Shown one piece after another: positions 1-7,742 of a DNA stretch of 13,725 nt. The DNA comes from Irineochytrium annulatum. Taxonomy: Eukaryota; Chytridiomycota; Chytridiomycetes; Chytridiales; Chytridiaceae. Below the pieces are notes generated by a model. That model was not told where the DNA came from. It made no database searches and was given only the letters and a program-made list of their open reading frames with translations. How positions within the stretch are numbered: the stretch's first letter is position 1; each line of letters starts with the position of its first letter. Location of the stretch: NCBI GenBank assembly GCA_027600665.1, contig JADGJL010000799.1, forward strand, positions 1 to 13,725, read 5' to 3'. A program made the position numbers and the translations under genes.

Positions 1-271
1 CCTGGGTTGGGGAGGAGCGCTTCCGGGACATGGGGTGTGTGTGGCTTCGTGGTGGCAATGGAAGAGTATCTTTATTTGATGCTGAGAAACTATCGATATA
101 CGCAAATCAGATGCTGTTGAAGAAAAAACAAGGTGGATTTCTATAAGAGCCATTGAAACGGAAAAGCGCAAGAAATACAAGATCCGAATGACGGCGGAGT
201 GATCAAATTGCTCGACATAGACCAACGGGAGAAATGTTCACAGTAATACACAAACGAGGTGACGATGACAA
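1..271. other. Left-edge spacer, 3' flank of the first gene
   Basis: No convincing coding sequence. It holds the 3' flank of the leftmost complete gene and is A/T-rich over about 60-260. At the extreme edge, 1-30 on the minus strand begins with ATG and stays open for nine further codons to the window end. It could be the start of a neighbouring minus-strand gene, but it is too short to support. Confidence 0.5.
71..76 (-). terminator. Candidate polyadenylation signal AATAAA for the two-pass membrane protein gene
   Basis: A canonical AATAAA hexamer on the minus strand, 196 nt beyond the stop at 272. It is the only exact match I noticed in that 3' flank. Fungal genes often use degenerate signals, so this is only a candidate. 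Confidence 0.3.
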
Positions 272-2110
272 CTACATTCCAGGCTGGTAGCTCAACCGCT
301 GCGTAGTCGCCACAACAGGCGACCCCTGCTGTCCAGCAGCCAGCTGGCTCGCGTGGCTGTACCGCTTCGCGTCGGCGGCGGCGGAGCCATGCTCGACGTC
401 GTACGGCACGAACGCCGCTGTAGCTGGTGCGGGCACCTGCTCCGCAGACGGGTTTGGTACAAACACGTTGGAGGATGCGGGCGCGTGCGCCTCTAGTTGC
501 TGCTCCTGCGTCCCCGTCGCATAGTAAGCCGGCGTCGGGCCCTGCTCGCCGTGCGCGACACCCTGCATCGCGTGCGACGCCGAGGAGTCACCGCCGGTTC
601 CCAGGAACTGGCTAACGCTCTCCCTGATCCCCGGGCGGGTCCTGGGGGCGGCAGGCGTAGAGGCAAAGGCCGGAGGAGAAACGTACAACTGGGAAGTGCG
701 GTGCGGGGCGCGCTTGTTAGCCGAGCTGATGAGCTTGTCGGCACCGTCAAGATAGAGGGAGACGACCTCGACGGCCGGGTCCGCCATGATCTCCATGCGG
801 CCGTACTTGATCTTGTTGACCTGGGAGTCGACGATGCCAACCTTTTGAAGGATGCCGCCGGGGTTGTAGCGGCCGCGGCCAAGGAGAAAGTAGAAGGATG
901 CGAACGCGAACCCCCTATGGTGTATGTTAGCGAGTTGCCGTTACAGCCGTACAAGGGCCACGATTACCATGAGGCGAATAAGTTGGAGAGGAAGACAAAC
1001 GGCGGGTAGGGGTCGGTCTCGACTTGTGAGAAAACCCTCCATGATGTTGGATAAATGCCGATTTTGAACCAATCACTGTCAGGAAGGAGTTGGCCGTTGA
1101 TGTTTAAATCCAGAAGGCTAAACGTCATGTCCCACGTCGTATCCTGTCAAGGAAAAAATTAGACATCGGGCAAACGGGCATTAAGCAATTCCTAACCGCA
1201 GAGTTTACGTCCAGCGTGGTCGGCTGGGTGGCGGAGAAAGACACCTGCGAGAGCTTTGTGTACGACGATCTCGTGAATCCGATGGCCAACTTGTAGACAT
1301 CGTCGAGCTTCTTCGGGAAGATCGGCATGTTGTTGATGTAACTAGAATTTGAGAAGTCCATCGACGGGTCCGCCAGGGAGATGTAGTAAAAGTTGTTGAA
1401 TGGCGTCGAGTTGCCCGTTGGGACGAAGTTCCTTTGATTTGGTTTTTTAGGCCCCTTGCTTAGTTTTCTCGTGAAAAAACTCACTTACAAGTTGAACGGG
1501 TAATACAGAGGGCCTTGTTGCGAAGACCTGAGCACAACCTCCTGCTTGACGGTAAGCACTCGGTAGCACCGATCAAAGGCGTTGTGGAAAACGTTCGTCG
1601 CCATAAAGCGCGTGACGTACTTATCCTGGCACTACGAAGCGACCAGAATGTTAAAGAGGTTAAGAGAGACCAATGTGCAGCGTCGCCTACATTTGGGATC
1701 TGGGCTTCACCCGTGCCCGTAAAGCATTGAAACGTGAGGTCGGTGCCGTTCGTGCAGATAGTCACCGCAGGCGACGGGAAGCTGGTCATAGCCGGCGACT
1801 ACTCGTTGCAGCATACTTCAGAAGAAAGCCGACAACGAAATGCGAGAAAGCTTGCAAGAGCACTTACCGACGACTGGATGGGCGGGTTCAAGAGCCTGGT
1901 CCGGAACTTGTCGATTGACACATACGTTTGGTCTAGTTACTCGTCAGTTATCAGAAGGCGGTGAAAAAGGTCCCAGAACAGAGACGAGCCAATTCGCCGC
2001 CGCTTCGCGCGCTTCTAGCCTTTCCCCAGTCATTTAAACTAACATGCGATGAGGGCGCCGAGGACGATCAACACAACAGCGTATCCGACGGCCGGTGGAA
2101 GTCCTTTCAT
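272..2110 (-). CDS. Predicted two-pass membrane protein with FPSPAVTIC motif, seven exons
   Basis: Rebuilt as complement of exons 2044-2110, 1868-1932, 1691-1798, 1489-1625, 1197-1431, 968-1143 and 272-914. They sum to 1431 nt, 476 aa plus stop, and phases match at all six junctions. Introns are 53-111 nt, GT..AG. The ATG has a CACC context and an in-frame stop lies upstream. Residues about 5-23 form a hydrophobic anchor. Residues 24-252 look extracytoplasmic: FPSPAVTIC at 51-59, cysteines 59, 69 and 100, and sequons NGT (61), NST and NSS. Residues about 253-274 form a second membrane helix, followed by GRGRYNPGG. The roughly 200-residue tail is rich in Ala, Gln, Pro and Ser and looks disordered and cytoplasmic. 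A short N-terminus, TM1, an FPAVTIC-like motif and TM2 recall DEG/ENaC channels, but the outer domain is short and lacks their many cysteines. It could instead be a signal peptide plus a type I receptor-like protein. Gene structure is fairly sure; function is unknown. Confidence 0.8.
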
Positions 2111-2520
2111 GGTGACGCTGAGACCGGATAACGATGGAGAAGCCGGGAGCCCAACACTCGAGCTATGAGGTGGATGGAGTCAAACAGGCAGGGGCCTGTG
2201 GTGAGATTGGGTCGGCAGTGAGGACGAGGGGCCGCGCCGCTTCGATGTTGGAGATTGGACCACGACTCCTGACTGTTGACACGCCACATCGCGTTTCAAA
2301 GCCTCTCAACTGGTGCATTCAAGGTAATTCTTCCGCGAACTTGCCTGCTTTACCTTCATCAAGGCATCAAGGCATTAAGGGAAGGTAAGATTCGACTGTT
2401 TGGGGATGCGGGCAGGGATGAGGTCAGCTCTCGTAACTCCCCCGCGGGCTCACTTCTTGGTCTTCGCGGTCGCGCCGTCGAGGTCCAAGGACACGAAGAC
2501 AAGCCTACTTCCTGCAGCAT

Positions 2521-2526
2521 TTTATT
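2521..2526 (-). terminator. Candidate polyadenylation signal AATAAA for the PH-domain gene
   Basis: AATAAA on the minus strand 225 nt past the TAA at 2751, in an A/T-rich part of the spacer. The position is plausible for 3' end formation of the minus-strand PH-domain gene. No transcript evidence. Confidence 0.3.
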
Positions 2527-2541
2527 TCAACCTGTACAAAA

Positions 2542-2666
2542 GTGTTCTCTCGCGACTGAGCGAATTTCAGAAAGAGATGAAAAGAAGTAAGAACAGCTAG
2601 CTCTGATAAAGGTAGCCTCCGTACCATACAATTATGATAAATGTGTGTTCTTGCGTGACTGAGCGA
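2542..2666. repeat. Imperfect 22-bp direct repeat, 103-bp period
   Basis: Copies at 2542-2563 and 2645-2666 match at 19 of 22 positions. They share GTGTTC at the left and GACTGAGCGA at the right, and the similarity stops abruptly on both sides. Nothing shows whether it is a binding site, a small duplication scar or chance. Confidence 0.5.
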
Positions 2667-2750
2667 GGATACGACAACAAGGATGTAGGAGGCACCGGAA
2701 AGAATTGAAAGGTATAAGCTGAAGTGTCCATCATTCACCCCCAATCCATA

Positions 2751-3872
2751 TTACTCCACCACGACCTTCTTAAACACCTTCTTCCACCAAGCCAGCGACC
2801 TCCCCTCCTCCCTCTCGTCCCTATCCGCCAGGAACACACCAGGCCCCGCGCCTTTCCTCCCCTCCGGCTCGCCCGCCTCTATCACTTCAAACCTTACAAT
2901 CCCCCCCTTCCCGGGGCTGGTCATGCTCCTCGCCGTGCTCCAATACCCAGCCTCAACCAGCGTCCGGCCGGAGGACTCCGCGGTCATGGGTTGCGACCTC
3001 GGCTCGCCGTCATCGATCGTAAGACGGGGGACGAAGGGCGCGTGGGGGCGACCTGGGCGAGGTGCCGGGTGGGCCGGACGGTGGATGGCGCTAGGGTCGA
3101 ACGAGGGCCGAGGCATACCATCGACTTGTTCGTGCGCGCCAAGCGCGGTCGACGCGAGCGAGGGGACGCGATGCAAGCGCGGCGGGGTCGGGTGTCGCGA
3201 TCGGAGGTCGGGCGGATGCTCAGGGACGGCGTTGGAGGGGATGGCGGGGGCGTGGCGGAGAACGGGTGTCGACGCCGCGTGGTGTATGGCGCGCGATCGT
3301 CCCTCCAGACCGCGCCGCTCGACCGCATCCATCTCTGATCGGTGTATGCTCCTGGATCGGCCCTGCAGCCCTCCGATCGCGTGCTGCTGCTGTGACCCCA
3401 CCTGGGAGCGGTGAACGCTCCGACTCCTTCGCAGACCCGGAGCCTCGTTCTGCTGCAGCTTATTCTCGCAACCCTCCAGCTCCCTCATCATCACGCCCAC
3501 GCCCGTGTGCCTGACGGCCTTGCTGACGGCGTCGACCCATTGGTCGCGCTCGCGCGGGTCATCGCATCTCAGGACCGTGCCGCCGAGATCCGGCGTCGTG
3601 ATTGTGAAGGTCGTGGCCTGCGGCCCGCGCTGGATCGAAACCGCGCCAGGGGTGAGCGCGATTTTGTGGGTGGGCGGTGTCGTCGAGTCGGAGGTGCGGT
3701 GCAGAAGGAGGGAGGCCGCAAAGGGGTTCGTGACGATGTTGGCGTAGGCCGGCCGCCATTGCTCGCTCTGGGTGATGGGGAGGGATGTCGGGTGAGTTGG
3801 GGAACGCGACGGGGGCGGGAGATGGGAGGACGCGAGGCGCTCGAGCCAGCCCTTCTTGATGATGGTGGTCAT
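2751..3872 (-). CDS. PH-domain protein with RSRSxHR repeat tail
   Basis: Single-exon frame, 373 aa. I chose the ATG at 3872 because the PH fold begins directly after it (MTTIIKKGWLERL) and its -3 base is G. An upstream in-frame ATG at 4001 would add 43 residues with no domain. The PH domain spans about 5-121: KKGWLERL first strand, a long Ser/Pro-rich beta1-beta2 loop (14-36), QWRPAYANI, core strands, and ERDQWVDAVSKAV as the C-terminal helix with the invariant Trp112. Basic residues at K6, K7 and R40 fit phosphoinositide binding. Residues 125-350 are low complexity and contain three copies of an RSRSxHR unit (149-199) and many Ser/Pro sites. The last residues, including AWWKKVFKKVVV, form a basic aromatic patch that could touch membranes. 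Divergent from the ABC transporter gene. The PH call is strong; the cellular role is unknown. Confidence 0.85.
   Translation of the reverse strand: MTTIIKKGWLERLASSHLPPPSRSPTHPTSLPITQSEQWRPAYANIVTNPFAASLLLHRTSDSTTPPTHKIALTPGAVSIQRGPQATTFTITTPDLGGTVLRCDDPRERDQWVDAVSKAVRHTGVGVMMRELEGCENKLQQNEAPGLRRSRSVHRSQVGSQQQHAIGGLQGRSRSIHRSEMDAVERRGLEGRSRAIHHAASTPVLRHAPAIPSNAVPEHPPDLRSRHPTPPRLHRVPSLASTALGAHEQVDGMPRPSFDPSAIHRPAHPAPRPGRPHAPFVPRLTIDDGEPRSQPMTAESSGRTLVEAGYWSTARSMTSPGKGGIVRFEVIEAGEPEGRKGAGPGVFLADRDEREEGRSLAWWKKVFKKVVVE
3276..3428 (-). repeat. Three-copy RSRSxHR coding repeat in the PH-domain protein
   Basis: Residues 149-199 of the PH-domain protein carry RRSRSVHRS, GRSRSIHRS and GRSRAIHHA, spaced about 20 residues apart. 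The last two are preceded by a Leu and an acidic or Gln residue plus Gly. This reads as a degenerate tandem duplication. Arg-Ser-Arg-Ser contexts are common phosphorylation sites. Confidence 0.7.
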
Positions 3873-4038
3873 TGCGACAACGGAGAGACGAGAGATAAAG
3901 AAGTTGCCTGCGATCTTTTGTTTGGGCAAAGGCCACGGCTCGAAGGGTACTCGAAAATGATCGCAGCAGTGTCGCCATCGGTTGCGCAACATCTTTAACA
4001 TGTAACATACATATTGACTGATTTCGTTGATGCTTTAC

Positions 4039-4062
4039 TGGGCCTGGGCCTGGGCTTGGGCC
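4039..4062. repeat. TGGGCC hexanucleotide array, four copies
   Basis: Four head-to-tail hexamers, TGGGCC three times with one TGGGCT variant, followed by a partial unit. It lies in the divergent promoter spacer. Short GC-rich arrays of this kind can vary in length between strains or act as factor sites; nothing more is shown here. Confidence 0.75.
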
Positions 4063-4232
4063 TGGCTCGCAGCTGGAGAGTGTTATTACTCATTATTACT
4101 GCCACCGTCGATCAGAGTAACCCCCGGCCCCGTCCCCGTCAACGAAAGCGACGCAGTAGAAAGAGAAATGGCAGAAGAAGAAAAAAGCACCACGAGATTT
4201 ATTTCACGCTACGGACGAAAACCAAACACTTC

Positions 4233-4278
4233 CCAATTGTGTCCACACGAAATATGCCAAAAAAAAGGCTGGTCCAAT
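4233..4278 (+). promoter_or_regulatory. Paired CCAAT boxes upstream of the ABCB8-like gene
   Basis: CCAAT occurs at 4233-4237 and 4274-4278, 57 and 16 nt before the transporter ATG at 4294. In fungi the HAP complex binds CCAAT in many genes for mitochondrial proteins, which would suit this gene. The second copy is so near the ATG that it may lie within the transcript. Motif presence is seen; function is inferred. Confidence 0.3.
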
Positions 4279-4293
4279 TCGTCAAACTTTTAA

Positions 4294-7200
4294 ATGTTCA
4301 GCCGATGTCTCCATCATGCGCGATCAGCGGCCAAGCCGACGGCGCCTCGCCAACGCGGCCTCTACAGATCCTTCCACTCCCATCACAAGTCCCATTCCCA
4401 CTCCGGCCCTCGAACTGGGTCTTTTCCCCCATCAGCCTTCGGTGCTAACCTCATTCTCGTTGGCATCCCCCTCGCAGCCGTTGGTGTGAAGGCGCGTTCT
4501 CTGCACCAGGAAATCAAGGCGGGAGGGTGGTCGTCTCTGGCGCTTCACTGTGAGGCCGTAGTGAGGGCCGAGGACGCGGTTGCGGCGACGGAGTTGAAGC
4601 TGAAGGGGTTGTATGATGCAAGTCTGGACGAGGAAGGGAAAGAGGAGGAGGGCGACACGGGACGTCTGGTGTGGGATGTGATCGCGGAGCTGGGCCCGGA
4701 CTGGTCTTTGATTTTGATGGTAAAAGTCGTCGTCACCCTTAGCTTGGGTCGATAATCCTTGTTGGCTTACTTTACGCAGATCCTGGCCGTAACAACCGCG
4801 TCCGCCGCCGTCAACATCATGACGCCGACCGTCATCGGCGAGCTCGTCACGGTTGTCCAGGGCATCACGCGCAGTGGCACGGGTAACGGTGGTGACTTGA
4901 CAAGCTTGAACAAGCCCGCCGTCAAGCTCCTCGGCCTGTTCCTGTCGCAGGGCCTACTGACGTTTGTCGACATTACGTTGGTGACTCGCTTGGGGGAGAA
5001 TTTGTCGCTGCGGCTGAGGAAGAAGCTGTATAGCGCGATATTGAGGTAGATGGCGGCGGTTTTTGAGAGGGAGCCGTTTGGCTGATGGGTGTGTTGGCTA
5101 GGCAAGATATGGCGTTCTTTGATGCCCACATGCAAGGCGAGGTCGTTGGGAGGCTGACGCAAGATGTAGCAGAGTTTAAGGTTGGTGACCTACTCATGCC
5201 GGCAAACTGTCTGACTTTTCCACTAAATTTTGCAGCATACATTCAAAATGGTCATCACGCAAGGCCTGAAATGCGTTGCCCAGGTCATCGGAGCCGCGTA
5301 TCAGCTCCTAATGATATCTCCTCGCCTCACTGGCACCCTCCTTACCACAATGCCTATCCTCTATCTGGCCATGAATATGTACGGCGTCTTCCTGCGGCAG
5401 GTGTCCAAGCTGGCGCGCGTTGGCGACAGCAAGGCGAGCGGAGTCGCTGGCGAGGCCGTCTCTAACATTCGAACTGTGCGCGCCTTCGCGTCGGAGGGGA
5501 AGGAGCTGGACAATTACATGGCGGCGGCGACGAGCGCGTCGGAGATGAACAGCCAGTTGGGGTTCCACATTGGGGTATTTCAGGGTGCGTGTAAAGCCCT
5601 TGTTTGGGTTGTGTTGACGCGTGCCTATAAAAGGGATGACCAATGCTTCCATTGGGAGCATGATCCTCATGATCCTCTACTTTGGCGGCAACCTCGTCGC
5701 GACGGGTGAAATGACAGGCGGACAGGTATAGCTCTACTCTCGCTCGCGTTTGTGGCTTTGCCGCGCCGCTAACCCCGAAACCCGGTTGAAAACAGCTGAT
5801 GACATACATGGTCTCCACACAAAGCGCCCAGCGATCACTCGCGCTCGTGGGCGTTCTCTTCGGTCAAGTCATCAAGGCCGCCGGGTCGGCTGCACGCGTG
5901 TTTGAATACATCAACTACAAGAGCACCATACCACTCAACACGGGGTTCCGGCCGCCTGCCATGAAAGGTAGCCGTTGCGTGCTTTGTTCAGCGGATAACT
6001 GGGTCGGCGACAAAAAGGTCTCGTCGAGTTCCACGACGTCTCGTTCGTATACCCGACGCGACCGGGACAGCCGGTGCTCCACGATTTCAGTCTACAGCTG
6101 CCGGTCGGGAAGGTAGTTGCCGTGTGCGGGCCGAGCGGGAGCGGGAAGAGCACGATCGGACAGGTATATTGCGTGAATCAATGGCTGGGTTAGTGACAGC
6201 TTCTCATTTAACCGCTCCCTCTTGTAGCTAGTCGAGCGGTTCTACGATGTGGATAATGGCTCGATCCTGGTTGACGGCAAGGATATTAGGACCTTGGACC
6301 CGAGGTTACTATTTCCTCTCCACGTTCATTTTAGCCGGCATGCTAAAATTTTTCGTGTTATGCGTGAAAAGCTGGCTACGGAGCAACATCGGCTACATCA
6401 ACCAAGGTTAGCGTCCCATGCCACCACCATCATCCCGTTCTAACTGGCGTGTACCTCCAGAACCAATTCTCTTCGCGACCTCAATCCTCGAGAACATTCG
6501 GTACGGGCGCCCCAACGCGACGGTCGAGGAGGTCCGCCAGGCCGCGGCGAAAGCCAACGCTGCTGAGTTCATCGCGGGCTTCCCGGAACAATACAACACC
6601 GTCGTCGGCGAACGAGGCGTAACGCTAAGCGGAGGGCAGAAGCAGCGGATCGCGATTGCGAGTGAGTATTTAAATTCTAAAGAAAATGTCCACTTTGCTG
6701 CTTTGCCATAGGGTTGGGTTTCATTTTTCCAGTTTTAAAGGCCTAAATTATTTACGCTTGCTTTCTTTTATTGCTTTTCTTATGTATCTCTTAATTCTTA
6801 GGAGCGATATTAAAGGACCCAAAGGTGAGTAATGGCGTACACGCATAATCTGCCTCTTCGTTTCTACTTACCGCGCCGATCGTATATAAGTCGTTCTCAC
6901 CTGCTGCCAATAGATCCTGATTCTCGATGAGGCCACCTCCGCCCTTGACACGCAGTCGGAGAAGATTGTACAGGAGGCACTCGAGAAGCTAATGCACGGT
7001 CGGACAGTGCTCGTCATCGCACGTAAGGACTCGATTCTTTTTTTTTTCTTTTTTGCGCCTGTATGACGCTAGTCTCATTATTCCGAAGACCGGCTGAGCA
7101 CCATACAAAATGCCGATGTCATCGTCGTGATGGGTGGTGCGGCTAAGGACGGGACCCGCGGTGGTAACATCGTCGAAAAAGGTATGCAGAAGCGGTTGAT

Positions 7201-7343
7201 TTCACTCCCTAATTGTTTGTTTGCTTTGCACAGGAACACATGAAGAGCTGATGAAGAGTCGGGGGGCATACTTTAAATTATACAATCGCCTTCAAGAGGA
7301 CGAGGGGACCAGCAAACCGAGGATATTTAGACTTTTCGCCTGA
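4294..7343 (+). CDS. ABCB8: Mitochondrial ABC half-transporter, ABCB8 type, 14 exons
   Basis: Exons 4294-4719, 4780-5045, 5102-5180, 5236-5584, 5634-5725, 5796-5967, 6018-6163, 6228-6304, 6372-6406, 6461-6661, 6802-6824, 6914-7022, 7089-7181 and 7234-7343 give 2178 nt, 725 aa, in frame throughout. Residues 1-40 are rich in Arg and His with no acidic residue, a mitochondrial presequence. The membrane domain runs about 135-430 and tracks animal ABCB8 closely ([32 protein letters not shown]). The nucleotide-binding domain is complete: A-loop Tyr473, Walker [10 protein letters not shown] (499-507), Q-loop Gln547, signature LSGGQ (603-607), Walker B ILILDE (623-628), D-loop SALD and H-loop His659. 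Length matches animal ABCB8. The family lies in the mitochondrial inner membrane; animal ABCB8 is linked to mitochondrial ATP-sensitive potassium flux and iron handling. The substrate here is unknown. A short Gly-rich insertion follows VIVVM near 671. Family identity is very strong; exact splice sites are inferred. Confidence 0.92.
6328..6349 (+). other. Perfect inverted repeat inside ABCB8 intron 8
   Basis: ATTTTAGC (6328-6335) and GCTAAAAT (6342-6349) form an 8-bp perfect stem with a six-base loop, wholly inside the 6305-6371 intron. The left arm contains a TTTTAG decoy acceptor and the right arm a CTAAA branch-like sequence. Confidence 0.7.
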
Positions 7344-7377
7344 GATTTCTTACATATCCCTTTTGATGCTCTTTAAG

Positions 7378-7383
7378 TTTATT
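7378..7383 (-). terminator. Candidate polyadenylation signal AATAAA for the giant PH/polyQ gene
   Basis: AATAAA on the minus strand 360 nt past the stop at 7743-7745 and only 35 nt from the stop of the convergent transporter gene. If used, the two messages would overlap tail to tail. Confidence 0.25.
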
Positions 7384-7648
7384 TCAAGTTTCTAAGTCGG
7401 ACGCAAAATACAATAGACATAGTTAAAAATGTAAGGAGATGTAACGTTGGCGACGGAACATGAAGCTCTTTAAAAATGGCAAAGTCAAGAGACAACGATC
7501 TTAATGCCGATGTGTTGACCGAGATAGGAAAAAAAAAACACGAGGTAAGCCGCTTTCAATGTAAAGCTGGTAGACAAAGGAAAAAAGGCGACCGGTCGCG
7601 GCAAAAACGTAAACATAGAGCTCGTACCAGGCGGCGACGTTACATGGC

Positions 7649-7654
7649 AATAAA
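7649..7654 (+). terminator. Candidate polyadenylation signal AATAAA for the ABCB8-like gene
   Basis: AATAAA 306 nt past the TGA at 7341-7343, within an A-rich run. If used, the transcript would reach nearly to the end of the convergent gene. A nearer degenerate signal is equally possible. Confidence 0.25.
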
Positions 7655-7742
7655 AAAGAAAGAAGTCAAACGAAAGAAAACCAAAAAAGAGATCACGCAG
7701 GATCAAATCCGTCATAATATAGCATTAGCAAAGCTCACGCCA

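Larger units (their letters stand above)
2111..2750. other. Intergenic spacer upstream of the two-pass membrane gene
   Basis: This 640-bp stretch lies between the stop of the PH-domain gene (2751) and the start of the two-pass membrane gene (2110), both on the minus strand. It should hold the terminator of the first and the promoter of the second. The short open frames on either strand show no recognisable domain, start context or conserved motif. Inside are a candidate AATAAA, a 22-bp imperfect direct repeat and a short coding-like patch at 2450-2504, reported separately. Confidence 0.5.
3873..4293. promoter_or_regulatory. Shared spacer between divergent PH-domain and ABCB8 genes
   Basis: This 421-bp stretch separates the start codons of two divergently transcribed genes, so it probably serves as a bidirectional promoter. 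Visible elements are a TGGGCC-type hexamer array at 4039-4062 and two CCAAT boxes (4233-4237 and 4274-4278) upstream of the transporter ATG. An ATG at 4254 opens a 65-codon frame that overlaps the transporter start out of phase. No clear TATA box was seen. Confidence 0.5.
7344..7742. other. Convergent intergenic spacer, 3' flanks of two genes
   Basis: This 399-bp stretch lies between the stop of the ABCB8-like gene (plus) and the stop of the giant PH/polyQ gene (minus), so it must carry both terminators. Candidate AATAAA sites are at 7649-7654 (plus) and 7378-7383 (minus). Each lies closer to the opposite gene, so the two 3' untranslated regions may overlap. A plus-strand open frame at 7476-7835 is Lys/Arg-rich because the DNA is A-rich; I do not call it a gene. 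Confidence 0.5.

Noticed and set aside
1..30. Possible start of a minus-strand gene at the left edge
   Set aside because: Ten open codons after an ATG are too few, and the context at -3 is not favourable.
493..954. Overlapping 153- and 170-codon frames across the last exon of the two-pass membrane gene
   Set aside because: Only the frame ending at 272 continues TM2 and keeps phase with six upstream exons.
2923..3414. Plus-strand open frames of 163-204 codons over the PH-domain gene
   Set aside because: They are antisense shadows. The minus-strand frame has a clear PH domain with its invariant Trp.
3873..4001. A 43-residue N-terminal extension of the PH-domain protein
   Set aside because: The extension has no domain and lies in the divergent promoter spacer. 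The downstream ATG sits right at the PH fold and has a better context.
4294..7343. ABC transporter gene as a pseudogene because of its many stops and frame changes
   Set aside because: Every break is removed by a GT..AG intron that restores phase and family-conserved residues. All catalytic motifs are intact.
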